DNA from: Halichoerus grypus
Lineage: Eukaryota; Chordata; Mammalia; Carnivora; Phocidae
DNA length: 64,000 nucleotides
Reading direction: 5' to 3'
Assembly: GCF_964656455.1 (NCBI RefSeq)
Contig: NC_135720.1
Span: 53,408,598 to 53,472,597 of the forward strand
This document shows positions 1 to 12,064 of this stretch, in pieces. Position 1 is the stretch's first letter; every line of letters begins with the position of its first letter. The notes below the pieces were generated by a model that was not told the origin of the DNA, did not search any database, and worked only from the letters and a program-made list of their open reading frames with translations. A program made the translations under genes and the position numbers.

Positions 1-1590
1 TCACTAGGATGACTGCCTTCACCCTCCATCCTTGATTTCTTTTGTTTGTACAGGTTAACTAGTCTCTTTGCGGGGGGGGGGGGGTGCTGCTCATGTGTTT
101 GCCCCTAGGAACACTGTATTTATGAACCATCTCCATGCCTCTGTGTAGGTCAGACCACTTCACTGCTGCCCCAAACCTACCGTTCTTTACAATAACTGCA
201 TCCACCTGACTTATGGTTAAGTGCTACCAACTGGCCTCTTGCGGGGGTGGGGGGTTGGAGGGATAATGGAGGAAAGGGGGGGGTTGTCCCATCATTCTCA
301 TTTCTGTCATTGAGCCCAGGTGTGTGAAGACAGAGCTTCAGCCCTGGTCCACAGAGGAGAGCCAGCACTGAACTCTTGGAGCTGTTGGTGCCCCTCTCCC
401 CAGCACATTCCATATTGCTTTGGTGAATCATGTGGCCTCTGGACCGTCCCATGGAGCACAATCCTCGAGGCCTTAGATAGTATATCCACCCTTGCATGCC
501 CACATTTCTGAGCCGTTTACCTCTCCTACATCTACCAGGGTAATCCTGGCATTTCACCCTCACTTAATGGGGATCATTGCTTCTTCCTTGCTCATTGGGA
601 CCATCCTAAGAGCATGCCTGCACCAACTCCTGGGGTTCTTGTCAGAGTGTCAAGTCCTACATTCTAGGACAGTGCTCCAAATAAGCACTTCTTCTCCAAA
701 GGACCATAGTGCCCGTTTGGGTTCAGCGCCTCTGAGTCCTGGCCCATGGCTTCTCTCCTAGCTCCTGCCACTTTCCGTGGGCTAGGTCCCGCAGCTCCGG
801 TGGGGTGCACTGCTTTCCTCCTCGGCCCAGGGACCTTACGACTTACGTCTAGTTATTGGCCTAGGGGTCAGGCAAAAAGGTTGGGGCAGATTGGGGGGGC
901 AATTACTGTTTCCTAGGGGAATGGCCTTCTTGGGTTGTCTTGCCCATGAGAGGGAGGAGAGGACCAGTTCTGCAGGTGCCTCCATCCAGATGTCCCCATC
1001 CAACTATCAGGCTCCTCTTCTCTTTTCAGCCGGAGCCCTGACCTTGGCGTAGCCCACCTCCCTAGAGTAATAGCTTAACTTTTTGGAGCTCTGTGACCCT
1101 TATGATTAAATCCCGAGCCTCCTCTTCGGCTTTCTCGGTGTCTCTGCTGCAGGAGAAAAGAGATTCTTTATATGCCACCAAGGAGGCCTTTGGCTTTCAC
1201 ACTTCTATACTTTTCAAAGTCCATCAGTCACTCTTCATCTTTCATTATCTTTTTCCAGACCAATCACTGAGTTTAGGAATAGCCACCATTATTGTCCTTT
1301 TAGTTGCCGTTTTCCCCATATTGCTCAAATGTCTGTTAGAGCGCCGCAGCTAGGGCCTTGGCCACCACCAGTGAGTCTCACACCTGCATTGTTCCCTCGT
1401 GCTGTGTGTGCTCCCCCTTCTGCCAACCCGATGGCAGGTGATCCAGCTCCCCAATCTCATCTTAGCATCTGCTTTCTCAGATGGTTCCTGGTATCAACTG
1501 TCACAGGTTGGGTTCCTTGGAAGGTGAGTACTAGGGAGTACTCTTGGGATCAACACCTGTGGGAAGGAAGAAAAGGAAGGAAGCAGGATG
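1..1590. other. Unassigned GC-rich intergenic sequence
   Basis: No gene is supported. The text looks like an eroded high-copy element ('gccgttttccccatattgct', 'ggttgggttccttggaaggt'), but I cannot name it. The open frames here are short and show no recognisable domain. Confidence 0.4.
72..84. repeat. G13 homopolymer
   Basis: Thirteen consecutive G's. Confidence 0.95.
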
Positions 1591-2080
1591 GCACAGAGGG
1601 AGAATCCGGCCATGACGGAGACCTCAGCTGACTCCATAGGGAGCTCGAAAGCCAAGCTGGCCCTCGAGAATTTTCCCAAGTTTCAGGAAGGGCCTTTTAC
1701 CACCATGTTGAACAGTCACTGAATGGCAGCTACTCTGGGAAGGGGTCGTGACCGTGGGAAAGGCAGCTCTCGGAAGTTGAACCAATTCCAAAGCAGGCCA
1801 CCAGGGGACAGGTGCCTGCCAATGGCACGTCCAGCAGCTGGAGGCGAAGTTCTTCCGTCCTAAAGAAGGTGGCTCATCACAGCATCCTTTGCAGCTTGTA
1901 ACTGCGTAAACACTGACTTTTGATCTAACTAGAATTTGTGCTATAAGTGAGAAAAGAAATGTGTGTGGTTTTGCGCACGTGTGAGATTGAGGAATGTCAA
2001 AAAGAAAATCTTCTCTTTGCATGTTTGGAAGCCAATAGATTAGACCTCAAATGTTATTTAAAAAGTTAAAACAAAAAATA
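1590..2080 (+). pseudogene. Possible processed pseudogene fragment, unidentified
   Basis: From the ATG at 1588 the frame reads MAQRENPAMTETSADSIGSS and then AKLALENFPKFQEGPF before a stop at 1721. This is followed by UTR-like AT-rich sequence and an A-rich stretch near 2058-2080. It looks coding-derived but I do not recognise the parent. It could equally be chance. Confidence 0.3.
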
Positions 2081-2399
2081 TCTATGAAATCGGCTGCACA
2101 AATTGTGTAATTTACTCAGGTATTCCTATCTTCCCCTTCTTAAAGATGCCGCTTTGTCTACCCACCAGGATAATGTTTATATTTCTAAAAATGTTTTCAA
2201 TAATTTTTTAATGATAAAAGCATTTTTGCATCTAATCTATAAATTTTCATTTTGCTGGACAGAAAGCTAAATCACCAATTCAGAGCTAGACACTGGGCAA
2301 CCTTTGTGGCAGTAAAGATAGAACAAATTAAATCTGATATATTTAGAAGGAATTGGTTGCCTCTTTCTTAACAAAGAAAGGTAACGGGCAATTGAAAAT

Positions 2400-2535
2400 T
2401 ATTTGACATCTTTCAAATTGCTTTCACATCTTCAGTTCTTACAGTAATCATCCAGTGTTAGTAGAGCAGATAATATTATCCCCACTTAATGGATGAAGTA
2501 ATTGAGGCTCCAGAGGAGCTGCGTTTTACCAATGA
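2400..2535 (+). repeat. MIR fragment
   Basis: 'tattatccccacttaatgga'-'tgaagtaattgaggctccag' is the MIR core region. Confidence 0.6.
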
Positions 2536-3487
2536 AATCTGCGTATAAATACTGGACAATAAATGTAATTATAAATAGATTTACTTTGTTTTAGTCGATT
2601 ATCTTGAATTTAAAAAAAAACTGCTAATAAAAAGAAATTGTTAAATGTTAAATTGTGTTACATGGCAGATTTTTTTTTCTACCCGGGGTTTTCTAGGGTA
2701 GTCTTTGACAGACAAACTTGTTCTAGAATAATTTCTTCAGGCTTGAAGAACATTATGTCAATACCCAGAAGAACTCACTCTGCCTTTTAAGAGATCTAAA
2801 CTGTCTGAACTGTCAAAAAGCAAATGGTGGAATTAGACAATTCCATTCCTATTGGCAAGTGAGATATAATTTGTGTTAAAGATCGCTGGTTGTAAGTTTA
2901 GACACTTTAAAGTGAGATGGAAGTGTTTGGGTAGGTGGAGGAGGTTCCCAGGGGTAGCCTTGGAGTTGCATACAGCGGTGTGCGTGCTCGAGTGCTGGGG
3001 AGGGATTAGAAAAGATCTTAGTTCCACTCTATAAAGCACTCTTCTACTTAGGATTCTCTGAACTCATTCCGCTTCTCATCATTCAGTCCATTTATATTTT
3101 TACATTGTGGAATGACTACAGACTACTTTGGCTCTTCACTTTTGCTGTAATCCAAAGTACCCCCCCTTTAAAAAGCCTTCTTTAAATAACATAAAATTCC
3201 ACCTGAACAAGTACTTACTAAGTGCATTGATAGCAGGTCCTCATTGCTTACTAAACACTTATTGAGCAGCTTGCTAAGTTTGAACCTTCTAGACAAGCGT
3301 TTACTGCACTGAAGCCCGATATTACTGCCCATAGACCTTTTGCAGCTCTTACATAAAAAATTAAATTTGGGACAGGGGTGGAAGGTAGGGGAGATGCAAT
3401 ATTTTTGTAAATTTAGGTTTGGGTTTTTATAATAAATTAATTTATTTTTAAAATAGTTGATTCTTATATATTGTAAAAAAAAATTCA
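2536..3487. other. Intergenic, nothing recognised
   Basis: AT-rich, apparently unique sequence; no exon or named repeat was seen. Confidence 0.6.
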
Positions 3488-3691
3488 GGGGACGCCTGGG
3501 TGGCTCAGTTAGTTAAGCATCTGCCTTCGGCTCAGGTCATGATCCCAGGGCCCTGGGATCGAGACCCGCATCGGGCTCACTGCTCAGCGGGAAGCCTGCT
3601 TCGCTTCTCCCTCTCCCACTCCCTCTGCTTGTGTTCCCTCTCTTGCTGTGTCTCTGTCAAATAAATAAATAAAATCTTTAAAAAAACCCAA
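3488..3691 (+). mobile_element. CAN-SINE, first of a close pair
   Basis: Head GGGACGCCTGGGTGGCTCAG, a CT-rich stretch, then (AAAT)n and AATCTTTAAA. No TSD of its own; see the composite TSD shared with the 3739 copy. Confidence 0.93.
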
Positions 3692-3738
3692 AAAACTGGT
3701 AGCAGAAATTTAATTTGGGTATTAAGAATCATGAACTC

Positions 3739-3932
3739 GGGGCGCCTGGGTGGCTCAGTCGTTGGGCATCTGCCTTCGGCTCAGGTCATGATCCCACAGT
3801 CCTGGGATCAAGTCCTGAGTTGGGGGTTGGGCTCCCTGCTCAGCAGGGAGCCTGCTTCTCCGTCTGCCTGCCACTCCCCCTGCTTGTGCTCACTCTCTCC
3901 CTCTCTCTGACAAATAAATAAATAAAATCTTT
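3739..3932 (+). mobile_element. CAN-SINE, second of a close pair
   Basis: Complete copy with head GGGGCGCCTGGGTGGCTCAG and an A-rich tail. AAAAAAATTCAG after its tail also occurs just before the previous SINE. Confidence 0.93.
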
Positions 3933-4594
3933 AAAAAAATTCAGTAGGACAAAAGAGGCATCAGTAAAAACAGTCTCTTCTCACCCCTGTCCTAGAGCTA
4001 CTAGTTTGCCTCTCCAGATGAAACCAATTTCTTGTGTTCCCCCTTCCAGAGATGCTCTCTACACATACAAGTCTACACAAATGGTAGCTTACTACATGCT
4101 TCTTACACACATACTCCTTCTGCAATCCATATCATAACGTAATAGAGCTACAAATTTTGTTTTCTAATGCTTAAATAGTATTATCAGGTTGTTTCCGATA
4201 TTTTGCTATTATGAGCAATGCTGTAATATAGCTTTCTTTATGTCTACATTTTTACTACGCTTGGAAATTATTTTGGAGTAAGGGGTGAAGTAGGGATACA
4301 AATTTGTTTTTTTCTGGGTAGTTATCAAGTCCTAACACGATCTGTTGAATAATTCATGTTTACCATTGATTTGAAATTCCACCTTTATCACATACAAAAA
4401 TTTTATAGGTGTTTGAGTAAGCTTCTGGAATTTCTATTCTGTTTTATTTATACCACTCTGGGGCTGTTCCTCTTCTTATTATTTTTTCAGAGTTTCCCTG
4501 ACCTTTATTGCTTGTTTATTTTTTCATGTGACCTGTGGAAAAAAGTTACAGATTGTCTATTTCCCCCAAAACTTCAAGTGACTGTTGAGGACTT

Positions 4595-4708
4595 GGGGCA
4601 TGGCTAATGTCCCTAAGAAGCCAAATTTTTAGTTTTCTTTAATTTTAATTAAAACTTAAGTAGTTGCATGTGGCTAGTGGCTACTGTGTTGGACAGTGCA
4701 GTTCTAGC
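4595..4708. repeat. MER5A-like hAT fossil
   Basis: 'gtggctagtggctactgtgt'-'tggacagtgcag' is the characteristic end of a MER5A-type non-autonomous hAT element. Confidence 0.65.
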
Positions 4709-4791
4709 AGATTCTTATTTGTATATAGAAAGATTATTGATTTCTGAACACTAATTTTGTACCGAGCCACCTTACTCAATTCTTTCATTCT

Positions 4792-5318
4792 TCTTTTTTT
4801 TAATTGAGGTACAGTTTACACATATTGGTTAACATTAATTTCAGGTGTCTGACATAATAATTCAATAAGTTTATATGTTACGCCATGCTCACCACAAGTG
4901 TGGCTGCTGTCACCATATAACGCTAGTACAATACCACTGACTGTATTCCTTATTCTGCACCTTTCCTCCCTGCCATTTACTCATTCCATAAATGGAAGCC
5001 TGTATCTCCCACTCCCATTCACTCATTTTGCCCATCCCCCTGTTTTCCTCCCCTCTGGAAACCATCATTTGTAACAGTCCATTGTGTATATATACTTCAT
5101 CTTTATCCATTCATCTATCAGTAGACACTTGGGTTGCTTCCATATCTTGGCTATTGTAAATAATGATGCAATAAACACAGGGCTGCATATATCTCTTCAA
5201 ATTAGAGTTTTCTTTTTCTTCAGGTAAGTACCCAGTAGAGGGATTACTGGATTGTGTGGTATTTCTATTTTTAATTTTTTGAGGAATTGCCATATCGTTT
5301 TCCATGTTGGCTGCACCC
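4792..5318 (-). mobile_element. L1 3' fragment
   Basis: Degenerate 3' UTR and end of ORF2 (for example 'ttattctgcacctttcctcc', 'ggctattgtaaataatgatg'), of the same type as other L1 pieces in the window. Confidence 0.8.
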
Positions 5319-5698
5319 AGTTCTTCTATTATTTAGAATTATTTCTTGGTTGATTCTCTTGGGTCTTCCAAGGAATGCAATTATATAATCTGAAAGTGAT
5401 CATTTTAACTCTTTCCTTCCAGTTAATACAACTTTTACTTATTTTTGTTTTTTAGGTTTCTGGAAACAGTGGTACATTGACAACTTCATGATATTAATTA
5501 ATTAATTCAACAAATATTAATTGTCTTCTAAATATTAGATACTGCAGAACACAAAATAATTGAGACATATTTGTTACCTTCAAGAATTTGTAGTGTGGTG
5601 ATAGGACTATCTCATAGGGAAGTATAATACAGTATAATAAAACTTATGATATAGATATGCAAGAGTTTTGACTGGCACAATGGCATGAAAGTACCTTA

Positions 5699-5701
<3 letters not shown>

Positions 5702-5738
<37 letters not shown>
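5702..5738. repeat. (GT)n microsatellite
   Basis: About 18 GT units, probably length-variable. Confidence 0.97.
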
Positions 5739-5741
<3 letters not shown>

Positions 5742-6085
5742 ATATAAGCAAGAGAAGACTTTTGGAAAGAGCATGCCTAGGTCACGTCTTAAAGAATGAG
5801 TTGGAATTAATCAGATGAGAGGTGGAAGAGGATCCGAAGAAGACATCCAGATGGCAGACACATGAAAAGATGCTCAACATCACTCATCATCACTAATGCA
5901 AATCAAAACTACAATGAGAGATCACCTCACACTAGTTAGAATGGCTACAATAAAAAAGACAAGAAATAACAAGTGTTAGTGAGGATGTGGAGAAAAAGGA
6001 AGACTCATACACTGTTGGTGGGAATGTAAATTGGTACAGCCACTGTGGAAAACAATATGGAGGTTCCTCAAGAAATTAAAAATGG

Positions 6086-6283
6086 GGGGTCGCCTGGGTG
6101 GCTCAGTCAGTTAAGCATCTGCCTTTGGTTCAGGTCATGATCTCAGGGTCCTGGGATGGAGTCTTGCATTGGGCTCCCTGCTCAGTTGGGAGTCTGATTC
6201 TCCCTCTCCCTCCAACCCTCCTCACCACTTGTGCTCTCTCTCTCTCTCTGTGTCTCAAATAAACAAATAAAATCTTTAAAAAA
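6086..6283 (+). mobile_element. CAN-SINE nested in L1
   Basis: Complete SINE with a perfect 16-bp TSD, AAGAAATTAAAAATGG (6070-6085, 6284-6299). Confidence 0.95.
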
Positions 6284-6479
6284 AAGAAATTAAAAATGGA
6301 AATATCGTACAATCCAATAATTCCACTACTGGGTATTTACCCAAAGAAAATGAAAACACGAATTCTAAAAAAATATATGTACCCCTATGTTTATTGCAGC
6401 ATTATTTACAGTAGCCAGGATATGGAAGCAACCTAAGTGATTATCCATAAATGAATGGATAAAGAAGATGTGGTATATA

Positions 6480-6480
<1 letters not shown>

Positions 6481-6512
<32 letters not shown>
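6481..6512. repeat. (AC)16 microsatellite in L1
   Basis: Sixteen AC units inside the L1 3' region. Confidence 0.97.
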
Positions 6513-6513
<1 letters not shown>

Positions 6514-6978
6514 ACAGAGGAATATTACTTGGCCATAAAAAAAAGAATGAGATCTTGCCATTTGCAACAACATGGATCAACTTAGAAGGCATTATGCTAA
6601 GTGAAATAAGTCAAAGACAAATACCATATGAGTTCACTTATATGTGGAATCTAAAAATCAAAATAAACTAAAAGCAGAAACAGACCCATAAATTCAGAGA
6701 ACAAATGATGGTTCCAGAGGGGAGGGGGGTGGAAGATGGGCCAAATGAGTGAATGAGAATAGGAGATACAGGCCTGCAGTTATGAAATGAATAAGTCCCG
6801 GGGATGAAAGGTACAGCACAGGGATATAGTCAGTGGTATTGAAATAGGGTTGCATGGTAGCAGACCAAAGCTCCACTTGTAGTGAGCATAGCCTAACATG
6901 TGAACTTGTTGAATGGCTGTGTTATACACCTGAAACTAATGTAACATTGTGTGTCAACTATATTTCAATTAAAAAAGA

Positions 6979-7917
6979 AGAGGAGATACGATTTCAGAAT
7001 GAGACAGTAACTTATCTATAAAGTAAATATTTTAATATTGTTTTTCTTTTGACTTATTAAAAAGGCTATAGGCATTTGCTCCAATATGTATATAACTTAT
7101 CGATCAAGCATATTTTGAAACTTCATTTGTGTTTGGAGAGTGTGAGGGTTTTCATAAAAATAATGCGTGATAAAAATAAAAATGTTATTTTCGACTGATG
7201 TTTAAGTTGCCTGCCTATAATGGTGGCCATACAATTCAGCTGTTAGACTAATTCCAAAGTTAATTCCAATTTCAGGTTAATTCTGTAGTAGTCCTAGTTT
7301 CTTTGCTAGTAATTATTTCATACTGGCAGTTCATTGAGCTTCAAAATGTATAATCCTTTCCTAGTGGAAGTGCTCCTATACCAAGGCTTTTATGTCCCAT
7401 ACAGAGCCAACGGGATAAGTTTAAATTCCCTTTGAAAGTCTTAGTTAAACTGTTTCTTCTAGAAATGTTGAAATTCTAATTAATCACTGTCATGGGGGGA
7501 AAAAAAGTATGTTGAAACTCTTTGATACAAAAATGCTACTTCTTTCTGGATTATGATTATATTACCTGGATTATGATTATAAAAGCTCCAGTATTATATA
7601 AGCTCTAGGTCAAGACAGCAAGTTGCCAAATGATCAATTTATCAAGTTATATACATCCATTTTGTTTATACTAATGCTCATAGTTTATACCAGTTTATAT
7701 TTTGCTGAGACCTCACTGTTTAATGCATTTGGATAATGGGCACAACATCAATATTAAGAGTTTTGTAAATGTCCACTAAATAGAAGCATAAAAGGCCATG
7801 GAATAGATTGAAAAATGGTAAATAAGTATCAAATTTGGTGAGTTAATCTCACGTTTCTTAATAGTGATCTTTCTGCGCCATGTTGAACGTTTTGCCCTTA
7901 CTGAAAACTAGGTTTTT
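6979..7917. other. Intergenic, nothing recognised
   Basis: AT-rich. The only structure seen is a 20-bp tandem duplication around CTGGATTATGATTATA (7547-7562 and 7567-7582). Confidence 0.6.
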
Positions 7918-7934
7918 TTCCTCTGTAAATTATT

Positions 7935-8128
7935 TTTTTTTCTTAAAGATTTTATTTATTTATTTGACAGAGACACAGCGAGAGAGGGAACACAGCAGAG
8001 GGAGTGGGAGAGGGAGAAGCAGGCTTCCCGCAGAGCAGGGAGCCCAATGCAGGGCTCGATCCCAGGACCCTGGAATCATGCCTGAGCCAAAGGCAGATGC
8101 TTAATGACTGAGCCACCCAGGTGCCCCT
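7935..8128 (-). mobile_element. CAN-SINE
   Basis: Complete minus copy with a 17-bp TSD, TTCCTCTGTAAATTATT (7918-7934, 8129-8145). Confidence 0.95.
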
Positions 8129-8145
8129 TTCCTCTGTAAATTATT

Positions 8146-9339
8146 ACCTATTAATGTTTCTTTTACTTTTTTATGGAAATGCTAATTTACCAGGCGTTTC
8201 ATTTTTTGGACTGGAACAGTTCTGGAACACTCAGCTTCTATATACAAATGGTGGGCTTACCCTAAAATGTAGTTGAAGCTGTTATGCATCTGAGAAGAGT
8301 AAATGAGGACAAAAATGTGAAATCACTTCAGGCCCAATTTCTTCATGTGCTACATGAAGCTCTTTAGCTCCCATTCAAAAAAGTAGACCAGTGACTCAAG
8401 AGTAGGAGGACAATGACTGGGGTATTTGTTGAGATAAGCTGTTATGCTTCATGAACTTTCTACCCCAAATTTTAATGGCTTAAAACAACAAAAGTTTTAA
8501 AAAGTTTTATTTTTTGCTCATGCTAATCATCCACTGGGTTGACAGAGGAATTCTACTAATCTTAGTCACTCAGGGACTCAAGCTGATAGAGCAGCCACCA
8601 TTTTGAACATTGCTGGAGAGAAAAGAGAAGTCTGGAGAGTACCCACCTAGCAAACTCTGGCCCAAACACATGATACTTCCACTCACAGTGCATTGACTGG
8701 AATTAGGCACATGAGTACACCTCACCACAGGAGGGTCTGAGAGTAGAGAGAACTGGAAATATGTGGCAAACAACATTAGCGATTGCCACATTGTATTGAG
8801 AAGGTGTTGAATCACTTAGTTGTGCGCTGGAAGCTAATATTGCACTGCATGTTGGCTAACTGGAATTTAAATAAAAACTTAAAAAAAAAAAGTGTTGAAA
8901 GAGCAGTTTTGGCAAGAGCAGAGATGACCTCAGCAGAAATGGAAAAACAGTGTGAACAGTGCTGGGACACAGTGTTGGCTATTCCATGATTGTTCATACT
9001 TCTCCTTCCTCAAAACATTTTCTAATTCAATTCACTTCAACTCAATTAGGTTCAATTCAATAAACATTTAATAAATGCCTTAGAGTGTGAAATACCTGGC
9101 TATACAAAAGTGGGCAGAAGCAAAACTGTAGGTCTCACTACTTTTTGAATGCTACACTCAGGCTACTCTGGGGGTCGCCTTGAGAAAAACTAACAAGGCT
9201 CTGACAACAAGCCAAAATCAGACCAAACTATATATAAACTTTTAGACTATAATAATAGTATGAACAGGTACTGAGTTAATTGGTATTTTTTTTTAAGTTA
9301 GATGCCTTCTTCATACCATTTACTAAAATACATTAGATA
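8146..9339. other. Intergenic with weak repeat-like stretch
   Basis: 8460-8780 ('ttaatggcttaaaacaacaa' onward) resembles an old DNA-transposon or LTR fossil. The remainder is unassigned. Confidence 0.4.
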
Positions 9340-10345
9340 CATTTGACAAATGACACCAAAGGCAAAAACCACAAAAGCAAAAATAGATAAATTAGACTTT
9401 ATCAAAATAAAAAACGTTACCGCTTATAAGAAAACCATCAGGAACAAGAAAAGGTAACTTACAGAATGGGAAAAGTTATTGACAAATCATATGTCTGATA
9501 AGGGATGTCTATCCAAAATAATTTAAAAAACCCTCAAATTCAGCAATAAAAAGAAAACCCAATTTTAAAATGAGCAAAAGATATGAATAGACATTTCTCC
9601 AAAAAAGTTTTATATATAAAGTAAGCACATGAAAAGATACTCAATATCATTCGTCAGTAGAGAAATGCAAATCAAAACTACAGTGAGATATCACTTCACA
9701 CTCACTGGGATGGCTATAATAAGAAAGATAGACAATACCAAGTGTTGACAAGGATGTAAATTAGAACCCTTGTATATTGCTGGTGGGAATATGAACTGAT
9801 GCAGCCACTTTGGAAAACAGTTTGACAGTTCCTCAAAAGTTAAATACAGAAAAAAAATTAAATACAGAGTTACCGTATGACCCATTAGCTCTAGGGTATA
9901 TATTCAAGCAAAATGAAAACACGTTCACACACATACTTGTATATGAATGTTTATAGCAACATTTTTCATTCCCAAAATGAAAATAATCCAAAAGTCCATC
10001 AACTGATGAATAAATAGACAAAATGTGATATGTCTACACATTGGAATATTATTTAGGCCTAAAAAGCAGTAAGATATTGATACATTCATAAACCTTGAAA
10101 ACATTTTGCTAAGTAAAAGAAGCCAGACACAAAAGGTCACATACTGTATGATGGCATCAATACAAAATGTCCAGAAAAGACAAATTCAAAGAGACAGAAA
10201 ATAAATTAGTGGTTGCCAAGAGCTAAGAAGAGAGTGGAATGGGATAGGACTGCTTATGGACGTGGGGTTGATGAAAAAGTTCTGGAACCTAGTGGTGATG
10301 GTTACACAGCTGTGTGAAAGAGGACACCAATTTTGTTAATAAAAT
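9340..10345 (+). mobile_element. L1 ORF2 3' fragment
   Basis: Degenerate L1 coding end ('caaatcaaaactacagtgag', 'gttagcaaggatgtaaatt'-like block near 9745) running to the weak 3' end near 10345. Confidence 0.78.
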
Positions 10346-10559
10346 ACATACATCTACATCTGTATTTACATATACATGCGTCTAGATGGTGAGGTAACAA
10401 GTGATTTTTATTCTTTTTTTGTGTTTTTCTGTTTTCTCTCTCACCCCCACCACAGAAAACATACATTACCTTTGTAACTTAAAAATGCAAACCTCTTAAA
10501 GTCTGTTCAAATCAGATTCAAAAGCTGAGATCTTGCATTCCCCTAATAATCTTCTAAGT

Positions 10560-11045
10560 AACCCAATGCAGATTACATTCATATGAAATTCTAGAATAAA
10601 CAAAACTCAATTGTGTTGGGGAAAATCTGAAGAATGGTTGGCTCTGGAGGGGTGGGAGCAGGGACTGATGGAGGACATGAGATAATTTTCTGGAGTGACA
10701 GAAATTATAGTACTGTGGTCTCTGTGTTGATAAGGTTGGGTTACACAGGTATATGTATTTGTCAAAACTCAAGGAATGTATAGGTAAGATTTGTGCATTT
10801 CATTATATATAAGTTTTACATTAAAAAAATCCATAAACAAATATTGAACTCAAGTCAATGTTAGGTATGCTTAAATATTTAGGGCAAAATGTGCTTTGAG
10901 ATATATATTTTAAAAATAAGGTAGATTAATGGATGAATAGAGATAATAGAGGGACAGATATGTGATAAAGGAAATATAGTAAAATTGCAATGGTAGAATA
11001 TAGGTGGTGGATGTGTTTTATATTTGAAAATTTTCATCATAAAAC
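10560..11045 (+). mobile_element. Ancient L1M 3'-end-like fragments
   Basis: Two blocks resemble old L1 3' termini ('aaactcaaggaatgtatagg' near 10765 and 'aatataggtggtggatgtgt' near 10995). Family and edges are uncertain. Confidence 0.4.
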
Positions 11046-12046
11046 ATGGGGGAAGAAGAGACTCAATATAAAGATTTGACTATTTATTATCCTTTTGACT
11101 CCCCAAACTCCATTTTACTTTCCTCTTCTCCCAACATTAGGTATTTCCACTTGATTATGGAATTCAACTTCAGCCCCTACAAATCATGTTACTTCCCCTT
11201 GTTTTTGATAAGAATGGCATCATTCTTCTAGTTGTGAGCATTTCTCCAGATAAAAATCGTTTCTTTCTCTCCTTTCTCTCATACCCTCTAATCCAGTTAA
11301 GCTCTAAATTCTGATTTTCACTTTATGATATCTCACTTCTTTTCCCATTAGCACCACCTTAATTCTGCACCAATTACCTGCCATTTCCATGAAGAAATAG
11401 ACTGGTATAGCTAAGAAAAATAATTTGCGTGTAATTTGATGCTCTCTGTATTTTTACATGCATGCTATAAGATGGTTCTGAGAATACTGTATTATAATTT
11501 ACTTTGCTATTATAAGTCTTAAAACTCTGAATTCCAGCCTTGCTTCCTTTTAGTTTGTATGTTAATGACTTGAAACCAGTTTGGGATGATTTAGATGCTT
11601 ACATCCCTCACCCGTATCACAGAAATCAGAGAAATAAGGATTCTATACTATGATTGGCCTCTATAGACAACTGGTCCTGCTAAATGAACTCTGCTAAAAT
11701 TGTCAATTACCATCTTGGCAGATATCTGACACCAATTCTATCATGTTATTCTACAGGTCCATTTTGCAAAAAAATTTATCTTGGAAAATAGTTACCATTA
11801 GATGCCCTATGGGTATTTTATTAACTTTTTTTTCCCCCCTGATGGCTATACTAGCAGGTCATTGGTAACATCGACCTTAAAATTTTCCTATGTTAAAATA
11901 ATTGCAGTGAAGATGTTGTAATTTTGGGCTTTAGTTATCTGTGTATTTATCTATATATTGGAACGGAACGGAGTTTTATGAGGAAGAACTTGGCTCTGTC
12001 AAAAGCATTCCCACCCTCCCCACCAGGCATATGGGATAGCCATATT
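11046..12046. other. Intergenic, nothing recognised
   Basis: AT-rich unique-looking sequence up to the L1 target site; no supported gene. Confidence 0.6.
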
Positions 12047-12064
12047 TTGGGAGGCTGCATTCTT

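Larger units (their letters stand above)
5840..6978 (+). mobile_element. L1 3' end with nested SINE and CA repeat
   Basis: Starts near 'gaagacatccagatggcaga' and ends at 'tatatttcaattaaaaaaga'. It carries a SINE (6086-6283) with a perfect TSD and a (CA)16 tract that replaces the usual TATA-rich spacer. Confidence 0.85.

Noticed and set aside
3715..3921. 68-codon frame
   Set aside because: Entirely SINE sequence; similar SINE-read frames occur at 6130, 7880, 17911, 21399, 39586, 51955, 58803 and 60346.
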